Origin: Solirubrobacterales bacterium
GTDB taxonomy: Bacteria; Actinomycetota; Thermoleophilia; Solirubrobacterales; Solirubrobacteraceae
DNA: 38,347 nucleotides
Reading direction: 5' to 3'
NCBI GenBank assembly: GCA_003151895.1
Contig: PLYX01000084.1
Coordinates: 1 to 38,347 of the forward strand
Each line of letters starts with the position of its first letter. Position 1 is the first letter of the stretch. The position numbers and the translations under genes were made by a program. The notes beneath the pieces were generated by a model. That model was not told the origin of the DNA. It did no database searches and saw only the letters and a list, made by a program, of their open reading frames with translations. Positions 24,670 to 34,031 of this stretch are shown here, piece by piece.

Positions 24670-25695
24670 CTACCCGCCGGCGGTCTGCTCGGCGATCGCG
24701 CCCTGCACTCCCCATCCCTTGTCGGTGAGCGTCCACGCATTGGGCTCGCCGCGGGTGGCTCCGCCGCCGGTGTTCTCGATCAGCCCGAGCTGCCGTAGGC
24801 GGGCGAGCAGCTTCGACATCTGGCCCTGGTCGGTGACCTCGGCGGTGTCGGCGACGGCCCGGTTGGATGGATAGGATCCCCGCCCACCCAGCTCGGCGAT
24901 CGCCGCCAGGACGCGCACGGTGCGGTAGGTGAGCCGCATCTCCAGGTGACCGAGCGGGTTGCCTTCCGTACGCCGGCTGCCGGCCGCGGTCTTGGGGACG
25001 GGCCGGCCGAGCTCCTTGCGCGCGGCGGCGCGACCGAGATAGGGCAGGACGACCATGCCCATCAGCGGGCTGCTCAGTTCCACGAGCCGTCCCGGCTTGT
25101 CATCCAGGAGCCGTGAGTGCAATACCGAGAGGACCCCGCCGACGACGCCCTCGGCTGTGAGGGGTGGCAGTTCATCGGCTGCCTTTGACTCGTTGCGTCC
25201 TTCGTCGATGAGGCTAATAATTTGGGCGATGCCACGCTGGCGGCACTCCAGCGCTTTGTGGCCCGCGCCCAACGATCCGACGATAAGGAGCTGCCCCACA
25301 CCACGCTCCATGTCAAGGAACGACAGCAATCCGGTGAGAGATGTCCTGATCCGCTCGGCCCACGGTGCTTTGGGGTCGTAGGAGTCGAGCACATACCGTG
25401 AGGCCCGCGCGATCCCGTCGTCAAACGCGGCGAGGAAGCAGTCTTCGCGGTCGGCGAACAGCTCGTAGAACGTGCGGCGAGAGACACCCGCACGCTCCAC
25501 GACGTGCGCGACGGTGACATTCCCCGCGCCACGCTCGCCGCAAACCTCGGCCATCGCGGCGAGTATCCGTGCGCGCTGGATGTCCAATACCCGCTTGTGC
25601 CCGTTAGGGTGCTCGCGCTCCAACCCGTTGGGCGCGACCGTCATCAGCCCGCCGGACGCGGACCCACCAGACGGCGCCCACTCATCGGTTGACAT
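24670..25695 (-). CDS. TetR-family regulator with a C-terminal MarR-like winged-helix domain
   Basis: 341 residues. The TetR HTH is at residues ~38-85: ILAAMAEVCGERGAGNVTVA, then HVVERAGVSRRTFYELFADR and EDCFLAAFD. The middle helical domain (~90-225) is a ligand-binding TetR core. Residues ~245-335 add a second DNA-binding unit, EMRLTYRTVRVLAAIAELGG, AVADTAEVTDQGQMSKLLAR, LRQLGLIENTGGG and AWTLTDKGWGVQ, which looks like a MarR/ROK winged helix. Having both in one protein is a recurrent actinobacterial layout. It may regulate the neighbouring ATPase or the secreted-protein operon that ends 4 nt downstream of its start on the same strand; this is inference from position only. Confidence 0.85.
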   Translation of the reverse strand: MSTDEWAPSGGSASGGLMTVAPNGLEREHPNGHKRVLDIQRARILAAMAEVCGERGAGNVTVAHVVERAGVSRRTFYELFADREDCFLAAFDDGIARASRYVLDSYDPKAPWAERIRTSLTGLLSFLDMERGVGQLLIVGSLGAGHKALECRQRGIAQIISLIDEGRNESKAADELPPLTAEGVVGGVLSVLHSRLLDDKPGRLVELSSPLMGMVVLPYLGRAAARKELGRPVPKTAAGSRRTEGNPLGHLEMRLTYRTVRVLAAIAELGGRGSYPSNRAVADTAEVTDQGQMSKLLARLRQLGLIENTGGGATRGEPNAWTLTDKGWGVQGAIAEQTAGG

Positions 25696-25698
25696 CGT

Positions 25699-27942
25699 CT
25701 ACCCCCTCTTCTTCGCCTTCCTGGCGCTCACGTTCGTCGCCGCCGAGCCGTAGCGTTTGTGTGCCTGCTTGTCGCACTTGGCGCGCTTGCTTTTGGACTT
25801 ATCCTTCTTACACGCCTTCAGCGCCTTTGCGAGCTTCTGGGCGCGGGTGAGCGCCTTCGGCGTGCTTTTCGCGACCGGTTCTTCGGCGGGGAAGACGACC
25901 GGGGTGACGGCTATCAGCGGGACGGAGGGGATCGTGAAGCTCGTGAACACGGTCGTGCGTGCGGCGCCGGCCGTCGTGAACGTCTCGTCCTGGCCGTAGC
26001 TGGCTCCCGCCCGGTTGGTCGCCGCGACCCGGTAGTGGTAGGTCATGCCCGGAGCGAGCCCAACGAGCGCGGTGATCGTGCCTTGGCTGCTCGTGAACGG
26101 CGCCAGCGCAGCGGGGCCCGGTGCGCTCGAACCGTAGCCGGCGGTGGTGCCGTACTGCACTTCGTAGGTCGTTTCAAGCCCTTCCGGGTTCAGTTCGCCC
26201 TGGATCACCGCGCTGTCTTCGTTGACGAACTGCGCGGACTGCGCTCCGACGACCGGTGGTGTCGTGAGGGGTTCCGCGGGGGCTGTCGTGAACGTCTCGT
26301 CCGGACCGGTTTCCGTGGCGTTGCCGTTATCCGCGACGACCGCGTAGTGGTAGGTCGTGCCGGGTTCCAGACCGTAGAGTTCCACCGAGGCGACCGTTTT
26401 GTCGAGCAGACCCGACCCGGCGCTCGCACGAGCCGAGGCCAATTCGTTTGCTTCACCTGTCCCGTAGAGGATGTAGTACGTCGCTTCCAGCGGCGCTTCG
26501 ATCTCCGGGTCGATCGGCGACGGCTTGATCAGCACCGTATGCTGCGTGACTTCAATCGCTTCCGGCAGGCCGGCGATGTGCGGCGGCGTTCTCGTCAGCG
26601 ATTGCACCGTCCCGTCGACCGTTCCCGTGTTGTTGCTCGCCACGACACGGTACTCATAAGCCGTGTTTTCCTGGAGGCCCGTCAGTGTCGCGGTGAACGC
26701 GACGGGAGACCCACCCTGGCCGAATTCCGTTGCGGGAGGCACAGGGGAGCACGCCGCGGCCGCCACGTTTTCCGTGAACCCGGTCGCTTTGAAGACCGCT
26801 TCGGTGACGTACTGGACTTCGCACGCCGCAACCCCCTGGTACTCCGGGTTCAACTGCGCTTCAATCGTATCCGAGGACAACGTCGCACCGACGAGCTTCT
26901 CGCCCGTAACGCTCGGCTTTTCCGCGGTCAGCGTCGTGAATTCTCCGACCGGGTGTGCGACTGTGCCCTTCGCTTCCCCGGTCGCGTTCTTCGCCACCAC
27001 GCGGTAGTAGTACGTCGTGTCCGGCGTCAGACCGCCCCCGAGATCCACCGGGCCAACCGACTGGTTGGCAGAGACACCCGAGCCGACGCCGCCGAACGCC
27101 AGCGTCTTGACGTTTTCCGTGAAGCCACTGTCTGTCGCGTATTCCATGTGATATGTCGTTTCCTGCCTCTCTGGGTTGACCTGCCCTTCGAGGGTCGCGT
27201 CGAACGGCGTGACACCAGATTCGCCCTCGGTGACGACAACGGGCTTCTCAACGGACGTTGTGAACGTCAAGGGCAGCCCGAACGCCGCTTCGCCCACTTC
27301 GTTGGTCGCGACAACGCAGAACGTGTATTCGGTGCTCCCCTCCAGTTCCGTCACCGGAGTCGATACTGTCCTTTTCGTTTCCGTGGTTTCAGCGCCCGGT
27401 GTGGTCGTGAAGCCTTCGCAGGTCCCACCAGAGCCGTAGGCGAAGTAATAGCCATCTTTGGCGGTCGAGTGCGGATTCAGTTCGCCCTTCAGCGTCGCCG
27501 TCGTACCCGTGACCAGTTCCGCTTTGAGCGTTTCCGGAGTTTCCGGGTGCAGCGCGGTCGTGAAGGGGTCTATTTTGGCCTTGGTTTCTTCGCTCGATGC
27601 GTTCTTGGCAATCACCCGGTAGTAGTAGGTCGTGGCCTGTGTAAGCCCTGAAACGGTCAGGCCGACGCCCTGTTCGCCCAACCCTTCGATGGTTTCCGGT
27701 TCACACGGTACGGTCGTGGGCGTGGCAAGCAAGGGTTCTCCGGCCTCATACTGAAATTCGCATTTCGTGGACTGACCGTTCGGATTGATGACGGCTTCCA
27801 GACGTACTTCGGTCGCTTTGGGAGTCGGGGCGCTCTCGCTGACGATCGTGGGCGCCGCAGCCAGAGCCGGGGCAGCGGTGAGGGCAAGGAGACCGACAGC
27901 ACAAGCCAGCCCGAGCAGAGTGAATCGACGAATAATACTCAT
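25699..27942 (-). CDS. Secreted protein with about six Fn3-like repeats and a basic tail
   Basis: 747 residues. Signal peptide MSIIRRFTLLGLACAVGLLA with AxA cleavage near residue 29. Six repeats of ~100 residues follow, each with an ATLxGxLNPxG(Q/L)xTxxxxxYG strand pair and ending in a GLTPxTTYYYRVVAxNxxG motif and FTT (for example DTTYYYRVVAKNATGE and GMTYHYRVAATNRAGASYG). The C-terminus is Lys-rich with two Cys (LAKALKACKKDKSKSKRAKC, then DKQAHKRYG), a tail seen in many exported proteins of this order and possibly an envelope-binding signal. Its ATG overlaps the stop of the upstream gene by 4 nt. Codon use is richer in GAA and TTC-GGT type codons than neighbours. Role unknown, probably surface adhesion or scaffold. 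Confidence 0.8.
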   Translation of the reverse strand: MSIIRRFTLLGLACAVGLLALTAAPALAAAPTIVSESAPTPKATEVRLEAVINPNGQSTKCEFQYEAGEPLLATPTTVPCEPETIEGLGEQGVGLTVSGLTQATTYYYRVIAKNASSEETKAKIDPFTTALHPETPETLKAELVTGTTATLKGELNPHSTAKDGYYFAYGSGGTCEGFTTTPGAETTETKRTVSTPVTELEGSTEYTFCVVATNEVGEAAFGLPLTFTTSVEKPVVVTEGESGVTPFDATLEGQVNPERQETTYHMEYATDSGFTENVKTLAFGGVGSGVSANQSVGPVDLGGGLTPDTTYYYRVVAKNATGEAKGTVAHPVGEFTTLTAEKPSVTGEKLVGATLSSDTIEAQLNPEYQGVAACEVQYVTEAVFKATGFTENVAAAACSPVPPATEFGQGGSPVAFTATLTGLQENTAYEYRVVASNNTGTVDGTVQSLTRTPPHIAGLPEAIEVTQHTVLIKPSPIDPEIEAPLEATYYILYGTGEANELASARASAGSGLLDKTVASVELYGLEPGTTYHYAVVADNGNATETGPDETFTTAPAEPLTTPPVVGAQSAQFVNEDSAVIQGELNPEGLETTYEVQYGTTAGYGSSAPGPAALAPFTSSQGTITALVGLAPGMTYHYRVAATNRAGASYGQDETFTTAGAARTTVFTSFTIPSVPLIAVTPVVFPAEEPVAKSTPKALTRAQKLAKALKACKKDKSKSKRAKCDKQAHKRYGSAATNVSARKAKKRG

Positions 27943-30900
27943 TTCTTACCCCCACGGCTCGACTTGACGACTTTCTTCTTCTTCTTGACAGCCTGCTTGG
28001 CCTTCGCACAGCCTGTGACCCCGATCGGAGTGGACTGATGGATGACCGCGCCGTTCTGCGCGGTGAACGCCGTCGGCATCGCGAGCTTTGACGTGCAGAG
28101 GTTGCCGTTCGCCGCGAGCGCGGAGTACTTCCCCTCGGGGAGGTAGATCTCAAAGGAGCCGATCGGGACGTCGGGGACCTGCTTGAACGTGCTGCTGGTG
28201 ATCCCGGCTTTCGAGATGAACGTCGAGGCGACGAGGTCGACCCTGACCCCGTAGCCCTGGAGGACCGCGACCAGCGACGGGAACGCTTCGCCGCCGTGGG
28301 AAACGAAGTACACCGGGCCCGTCAACGCGACCGGCAAGACGGGAGTGAGCGCCTTGACGACCCCGATCTTCGACGCGACTGGACAGCCGGCCGGGTTCGC
28401 TTCGAATTGTGCGGCGGTGCACGCCTTCTGCAGCGTCGTCAGCCGCGAGGGCAACTGCTTGGGGAGATCGACCTTCACGCTCGCGATATTCGACTGGCTC
28501 GAGGCCTGGTTGGCGCCCAGCGCCCCGGTCGGGTAGAGCACCTTCGCGTCGAGGCTGGCCCCGTTCGCTCTGGACGTCTTGCCCGAGGTCGAGACTTTGA
28601 AGTTCGGCTTGAACGTCAGCGCCCGGCAGGACCCGACCTGGAAGTGGCTCGAGATCGGCGCGGTCGCGCCTGCGGCGCTCTGCGCGACACCTGAGAACTC
28701 CATCGGGGCGCAGCTCGTCGGGTTGAACATGAACCCGGGCCGGTCGATCACCGTGTTGATCTGACGCAGATTGGTCGGTATGCCGTCCAGTATCTGCGGC
28801 AGCGGTTCGGTTGAGATCGTCAACTGCGCGGTGTGCGGATCGACGCTGATCGCGGCACGCACCACGACCGTTCCCAGGTTGAACGGGCCCGCGATCACGG
28901 GCACCACGATCGACAGGCCAAAGGGAGCACCGCGATAGGGGCCCGTCAGATAGATCGGCGCCGGAGGCTGCCCCGCCTCCGGAACGTACAACGGGTCCGG
29001 GCCGGCACCGGCGCCGACGACCGTATGACCGATCTGCGATTCAGCGGAGCAGGTTCCCAACGAAGCTTGTGGTTCCGGACACAACGGGACCTTGCTGATC
29101 ATCCCCAACAAGCCCTCGGGCGTCTTGAACTGCAGTCCCCCGATCCGCTGCTGACCATCAGAGCGAGAGAGCAGCAGCGAGAAGTCCGTATACCCCCCCG
29201 CCTGGTCGGTCGTGGCGCCGGCGATCAGAGACGGGCTGAACGGCAGCGGCGACTGGCACGCAGATCCCGCAGGGCCATTATCCAGCGCAAAGGCGTTTGC
29301 CGAGCGGAAGTCGGGCGTACCGGGACTGGCCCACGGCGTGAAATCGGCGAGCGAGGAGTACACCCCACACGACGGCGGAGTCGTCAGCGCCGCCTGCGCG
29401 CCGCCGCTGAATATCAACCTGAAATGGGTGAATGGCAACGCCGGCGTGCCCGTGAAGGTCGTAGTCAGCTGTCCGGTTTCTTCGTTGAGGTGCACGTCGC
29501 CGATCAGCTTGAGGTTGACGTCGTCCGCCGAGGCGGCAACCAGAAGCTGCACATTCGGCGGCGAGGACTGCAGCAGGTAGACGGACCCTTCGAGCTTGTC
29601 AGGCAGTAGCGGCGTCTCGATTTCGTCGGTCCCGACCTTCGAATCCGCGGGGCACGACGGCTGAGAACCGGTCCCCACACCGTCTTCGGAGTACTGACAC
29701 GCGCCGAGCCCGTTCGCCTGCCCGGGGCTGATCACCATTCCCTGCGGCAGCGTCACCGTGGTGTTCTGCAGAGTCGAGGTTGCGAGCGTGGTCGGGCTGC
29801 TCAAGCCTTCACCCTGCGGCACGCTCACTTCCACGGTCGTCCCGGACGGCGTGTCGGCGAACGTGGTATCCGGCGAGACAGTCAGATACGGAGTGAAGGC
29901 CGGCAGCAGTTCACAACCAGTCAGCGGCGGGTCCGTGACCGAGTATGACTTCCAGTTCGGGTCGCTCAGATCGGGGGCACCGCTCGCTGTGACGCGTCCG
30001 GGGTGCAGATAGGAGTCCACGATCACTTTGAAGACCAACGGCCTCCCGCACTGGCTGGGTACCGTGAGGAATGGCGTATGTGGCAGCGGCGAGCCCGTGT
30101 CGTGGCTTGCATCGGCCGGGACCCCCCAGATCTGTGCCGTCAATCCTGTGAGCAAGCCCAGTGCGCCGGGAATGTTGGGGGTCTCGCTACTCAAGCCGTA
30201 ATCGCTTTCGGTGCGGACTCCGTTGACCAATTTCACCTGCACGACACCGTTCCCGGCGGTGAAGCCCATCTCGTTCGTGTGCCCATTGGCGGGCTTCATG
30301 TTGAAGATCGTGGAGCTCGGCAAGCCGGATACACCGCCGCTGATACCAAAGTGAATGCCGCCGACCTCGCTCGCGCCAGAACAGCCCCGTTCGAGCGATT
30401 CGCACTGCGCCAGTGCGAGCTCATTGCCGGCCACCCCTGGCGGCAACTGCAAGATCAGATCCTTCACATCTTCGACGGGATCGTATTCCCCGGCGCTCTT
30501 GATCTCGTCATTGAAGAGAAGCGAGAGGGTCACCTGGTAGGGGTGCGCGCCAGCTTGCGTCTCAGGGTTACCGGCAGCATTGGTGAACTCGGCCAGCAGG
30601 CTGCTCGGCTGGATGCCGAAAGGCGCGGGCGTCGAGCTGACCGTCAGCTGCTGATTGAGTGTCGCCGGGGCCATGAGATTACCGGAGCCGTCGGTTCCTC
30701 CGGATACCGTAGCCGTGCTAGCTCCGGTGCCGGCCGAAGCTGTTGTGAGCTTCACAACCGCATATACCACATATCCGGGCGGCATCACGCCTGTATATGT
30801 GCACGGACCCTTGGGCTGGACACACTGCATCTGCGGATTGAACCCACTCACGTCCGGGTATCCATCTTCGCCATGTTCCGCTATTTCGGCCTTAATTTCG

Positions 30901-31178
30901 GCAGGGATGACGCTAGGGTCTTGGATATTCACATTTAGCGTGATCGGATTCTTGCTGCCATCAATCGAGACATCACCCAGGTTGCGTGCCGTCAGCTCGA
31001 TCGTGTCATCTTCACGACTATCTCCGTGCAAAACGCTGTTGGGCGGGAAATACGTGGGGCTCGTCCCCCCGACGATGCTCCAGGCCGGGTCTTCGCTCGC
31101 CAGCGCCGGCGAGGCGCTGAACGCCAATATCGCGAGCAGCGCGGCGATAAGGAGGACCGGCACGAATCGCTTGAACAT
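27939..31178 (-). CDS. Large secreted protein of unknown function
   Basis: 1079 residues, not assigned to a named family. Signal peptide MFKRFVPVLLIAALLAILAF with ALA cleavage near residue 27. The long extracellular region is beta-rich. It has several recurring sections starting with VTLPQGM or DLPKQLPSRLTTLQKAC-like text followed by Cys-Pro pairs (CPADSKVGTDEIETPLLPDK; CPVASKIGVVKALTPVLPVA), suggesting diverged repeats of a 'xxLxxxCxxxxFxxxxxxCPxxSxIG' unit (also at CPEPQASLGTCSAESQIG). The C-terminus is basic (KQAVKKKKKVVKSSRGGKK). It begins 1 nt after the stop of the first operon gene and overlaps the third by 4 nt, so all three are made together. Confidence 0.75.
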   Translation of the reverse strand: MFKRFVPVLLIAALLAILAFSASPALASEDPAWSIVGGTSPTYFPPNSVLHGDSREDDTIELTARNLGDVSIDGSKNPITLNVNIQDPSVIPAEIKAEIAEHGEDGYPDVSGFNPQMQCVQPKGPCTYTGVMPPGYVVYAVVKLTTASAGTGASTATVSGGTDGSGNLMAPATLNQQLTVSSTPAPFGIQPSSLLAEFTNAAGNPETQAGAHPYQVTLSLLFNDEIKSAGEYDPVEDVKDLILQLPPGVAGNELALAQCESLERGCSGASEVGGIHFGISGGVSGLPSSTIFNMKPANGHTNEMGFTAGNGVVQVKLVNGVRTESDYGLSSETPNIPGALGLLTGLTAQIWGVPADASHDTGSPLPHTPFLTVPSQCGRPLVFKVIVDSYLHPGRVTASGAPDLSDPNWKSYSVTDPPLTGCELLPAFTPYLTVSPDTTFADTPSGTTVEVSVPQGEGLSSPTTLATSTLQNTTVTLPQGMVISPGQANGLGACQYSEDGVGTGSQPSCPADSKVGTDEIETPLLPDKLEGSVYLLQSSPPNVQLLVAASADDVNLKLIGDVHLNEETGQLTTTFTGTPALPFTHFRLIFSGGAQAALTTPPSCGVYSSLADFTPWASPGTPDFRSANAFALDNGPAGSACQSPLPFSPSLIAGATTDQAGGYTDFSLLLSRSDGQQRIGGLQFKTPEGLLGMISKVPLCPEPQASLGTCSAESQIGHTVVGAGAGPDPLYVPEAGQPPAPIYLTGPYRGAPFGLSIVVPVIAGPFNLGTVVVRAAISVDPHTAQLTISTEPLPQILDGIPTNLRQINTVIDRPGFMFNPTSCAPMEFSGVAQSAAGATAPISSHFQVGSCRALTFKPNFKVSTSGKTSRANGASLDAKVLYPTGALGANQASSQSNIASVKVDLPKQLPSRLTTLQKACTAAQFEANPAGCPVASKIGVVKALTPVLPVALTGPVYFVSHGGEAFPSLVAVLQGYGVRVDLVASTFISKAGITSSTFKQVPDVPIGSFEIYLPEGKYSALAANGNLCTSKLAMPTAFTAQNGAVIHQSTPIGVTGCAKAKQAVKKKKKVVKSSRGGKK

Positions 31179-31179
31179 G

Positions 31180-33378
31180 TTACTTCCTCCCCTTTGCCGA
31201 CTTCTTGGCCTTCGGCTTCTTTACGCACTTGTTGTGCTTCTTGACAAAACCCTTCTTGCACTTGATGGACTTGGTCTTTGGTTTGACCGGCGCGACCGGT
31301 GACGGCGAGGGCGGTGGGAAGTTCCCGACGCCGTTGAACGTCACACTCGCCGGGGTCGCGAAGATCGGCGGAGCCGCCGGCACCCCCTGACACGAAGTGC
31401 CCGAGCACGCCGGCGCAGCCAGGACCGGGAAGCCACCACTTACTCGCGCGTCGTAGACATCTGGCAGTCCATCCTTGTCCTGCGTCACGAGCTGGCTCAC
31501 GGTGCTGAAGAACACGCCGTTCCCGCTCGGGGTGGAGTCCAGCAGCTCGGCCGCAGAGGCGATCAGGTACAAGTGACCGTTCTCGTACTCGTATACGTTT
31601 GAGTATCCATACGGAGCACCCAGCGGCGCCCCTGGAGTCAGGGAGTCGGGCGAGTTGAAGAACACCCGGCTACCATCATCGCTCATCATCCTGGGCGGCG
31701 GCAGCGTTTCCTCTTCCGGGTAGACGAAGTTACCTTCAGGCGTGGTCGTAGGGACGAACGCTTCGCCAGCGGGCGGCGCTCCCGTCGGGTTGCACGACAC
31801 GCAATTGAGACTCTGTGTGACCGCGTCGTACAGATATACCTCGTTCACGCCATGCTGTTGGTAGGAGGTCAGGTTTTCGCTGTCCAAGAACATCAGATGC
31901 TCCCCGTCGGGCGTCACCTCGAGATTGCCGCGACCCATGCCGCGCGGCGGGTAGAGGCTCATCGCGGTGGCCGGGGCTACGAATGTCGTCTGGCCGCTCG
32001 TTGCGTCATACACGTAAAGATTCGGTTGACCGAAGCTTGCACCTGGAGCAAGTACGCCCGAGGCCACGAAATAGATGCGTGAGCCGTCGCCGGAAGACCC
32101 GACGATGCCCTCGTAGGTGCTGACGCTCGCGCCGTTGGGGTCCTGATAGTGATTGTCAGGCGTCAGGTCCGACAACACGCCCGTCTTCAGGCTGTAGGAA
32201 TAGAGATCGCTGCCCTGGTCTTCACTGCCGGTATTGGCGTTGTTCGTCAACTCCTCGCTCGAAGTGAAGTAGACAGTCGTGATCTTCCCGCCTTCTTCGG
32301 CCGAGCCGGCGTACCACTTGGGCCGCGGACCGTGAGGATCGCGGCCGCCCGGGCCACTGCCGTTCGTCTTCTGCGAGGCGGAGACATTTACAGTTGACGT
32401 ATCGTTCTGCCGTATAAACACTTCCGCCGGAGGACAGCCGACCTCTTCGGTCTTGGGATCCGGGCTGGTGAAGATCACCTCCGAGCCGTCGGCCGACACC
32501 GCGCCGCGTACCGGCGCAAAGCCCGTGGTACCACCTTCGCCTTGCGGGTTGGTTTCATACCACTCGTTTCCCATCGCCGCGCCGCATGGCGGAACGACGC
32601 AGCTCCCGTGCGAAGGATCGCATCCGACCCCCGTGGCGGGCACCAACCCCACGAGCTGATCGGCTCCACCCACAGACTCGTAGACCTCATATCCCTTTTC
32701 GTGCGTATCGGGCACAGAGCCGGAAAGCGACGCCGGCGGCGTCACCAGCGAAGAGCGCTGCTCCCAGACGATGTCGCTCAGATCCGCAGATCCGCCGGCG
32801 AACCATGCGCTATTGCCGTAGCAGCCAGGTATGTTGTTGCAATTTTCGTCGTGGTAATTGTTGAGGATGACCCCGGGTTCCTTGATAGCCGGGGCGGGAG
32901 GACCCGTGATCCATTCGAGCGGGCCACCTGCCCCGTTGCGCAGATAGACGTCCTGGTTGCGACTTGGGTCACGTGGATCGAGCGACATTTCCGTACGGAA
33001 GGCAAAGCGCGAGAAGGCTTCGTTCACGGCATTGAGCAGAACTTCGCGCTGTTCGACGAAATACGCCCCAGCCCCTGGCGGCGGGCCGACCTGTGCTCCG
33101 CTCCAGCCCGTCGGGGTGCGCGTCTCGAGCATCCACGACATGCCACTGGAGAGCAACGCATTGTAGGTACCGCCGTCCACGATCACCTCGTCGCCGCTCG
33201 CGTTGGTGACGACCATGCTGGGCTCCTTGACCTGCGCACCCTTTTCGATGGGACTGACCATCTCGTACTGGCGGTTGTCGGGGAGGTTCGCGAGCGCCGC
33301 GCAGGCGAGCACGAGCAGCATGGTCGTCGCGATACACAGCGAAGCGCAGCTTGCCACGGTCAGTCTACGAACGTGCAT
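31180..33378 (-). CDS. Secreted beta-propeller (PD40/TolB-like) protein, first gene of the operon
   Basis: 732 residues. Signal peptide MHVRRLTVASCASLCIATTM with ALA cleavage near residue 31. At least five blade motifs of the PD40 type are visible: VSADGSEVIFTSPD, SGDGSRIYFVASG, TPDGEHLMFLDSE, SDDGSRVFFNSPD and GNGVFFSTVSQL, so it is an extracellular propeller. The C-terminal tail is Lys-rich with paired Cys (KSIKCKKGFVKKHNKCVKK, ending AKGRK). ATG 33378 was chosen because the SD GAGGAGGGG lies 7 nt upstream and the signal peptide begins there; the ORF continues upstream but without signal features. The promoter and a long structured leader lie upstream. Confidence 0.78.
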   Translation of the reverse strand: MHVRRLTVASCASLCIATTMLLVLACAALANLPDNRQYEMVSPIEKGAQVKEPSMVVTNASGDEVIVDGGTYNALLSSGMSWMLETRTPTGWSGAQVGPPPGAGAYFVEQREVLLNAVNEAFSRFAFRTEMSLDPRDPSRNQDVYLRNGAGGPLEWITGPPAPAIKEPGVILNNYHDENCNNIPGCYGNSAWFAGGSADLSDIVWEQRSSLVTPPASLSGSVPDTHEKGYEVYESVGGADQLVGLVPATGVGCDPSHGSCVVPPCGAAMGNEWYETNPQGEGGTTGFAPVRGAVSADGSEVIFTSPDPKTEEVGCPPAEVFIRQNDTSTVNVSASQKTNGSGPGGRDPHGPRPKWYAGSAEEGGKITTVYFTSSEELTNNANTGSEDQGSDLYSYSLKTGVLSDLTPDNHYQDPNGASVSTYEGIVGSSGDGSRIYFVASGVLAPGASFGQPNLYVYDATSGQTTFVAPATAMSLYPPRGMGRGNLEVTPDGEHLMFLDSENLTSYQQHGVNEVYLYDAVTQSLNCVSCNPTGAPPAGEAFVPTTTPEGNFVYPEEETLPPPRMMSDDGSRVFFNSPDSLTPGAPLGAPYGYSNVYEYENGHLYLIASAAELLDSTPSGNGVFFSTVSQLVTQDKDGLPDVYDARVSGGFPVLAAPACSGTSCQGVPAAPPIFATPASVTFNGVGNFPPPSPSPVAPVKPKTKSIKCKKGFVKKHNKCVKKPKAKKSAKGRK

Positions 33379-33384
33379 CAGACG

Positions 33385-33408
33385 TCCCCTCCTCGGTAGC
33401 AGAGGGGA
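33385..33408 (-). promoter_or_regulatory. Shine-Dalgarno-sequestering stem before the secreted operon
   Basis: On the RNA, UCCCCUC (33408-33402) pairs with GAGGGGA (33391-33385), the 3' part of the SD GAGGAGGGG (33394-33386), around a 10-nt loop. A G-run at 33417-33412 could instead pair with the CCCC of the first arm, freeing the SD. The two states are mutually exclusive, which is a switch-like layout. Seen in the sequence; regulation itself is inferred. Confidence 0.5.
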
Positions 33409-33601
33409 GGACCCCCCATTCGTTGAATGAAGATCGCCCCACACGACACGCCCCTGCGACGCCGTAGCGACGTGAGCGCTGGTAGAGAGCGAAGGCGCGC
33501 TTTGTGCGCGCGAGTGCCCTTTCGGGCACAGGTGGCCTATCCGGTCGGTGGGACCGGCGCGGCGGACGGTCGGCTCGCGCTCTAGCGGAGAGCCGGCCCG
33601 G

Positions 33602-33655
<54 letters not shown>

Positions 33656-33856
33656 CTATTACGGACCCGCCAGCGACACACGGACTCTCAAGCACGTTAT
33701 TCCCCAGTGAATGCACGCGAAATACAACTCCCTCTCAGAAGCGACCCGGTCCCTCTCCCAAGGTCCCTGTCAAACGTTTACGGTCGACCACAGAGCCAAC
33801 CCAAAACCCGACCTTATGTCCCGTCGCACCCTTGACGGATACGAACACGTCGCCAC

Positions 33857-33884
33857 TATATACCCTACTGACGTAAGTTGTCAA
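33857..33884 (-). promoter_or_regulatory. Strong sigma70-type promoter for the secreted-protein operon
   Basis: On the minus strand: TTGACA (33884-33879), 16-nt spacer, TATATA (33862-33857), or TATAGT with an 18-nt spacer. A start near 33850 would give a leader of ~470 nt before the ATG at 33378. It is the closest match to consensus in the window. Confidence 0.65.
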
Positions 33885-34031
33885 GTCGTCTTTGCGAAAT
33901 GCCCTCTCGGGTCTCCGCGCCGAGTTCCGTCGCGGCGCGTGAGGAACATGACGGACAAGAGACCTACGGCTTCAAATTCCGCACCAGCTACAGCGAGCAG
34001 CGGCGGAAGCACCTGAAACGCACCTGACTTC

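Noticed and set aside
25759..27651. 630-codon plus-strand ORF opposite the Fn3-repeat protein
   Set aside because: The minus strand has a signal peptide and six regular repeats; the plus frame is Arg/Gly-rich and repeats only because of the repeats on the other strand.
33711..34016. 101-codon plus-strand ORF in the leader/promoter region
   Set aside because: It has no recognisable domain or convincing start and lies opposite the strong promoter and leader; composition is not protein-like.
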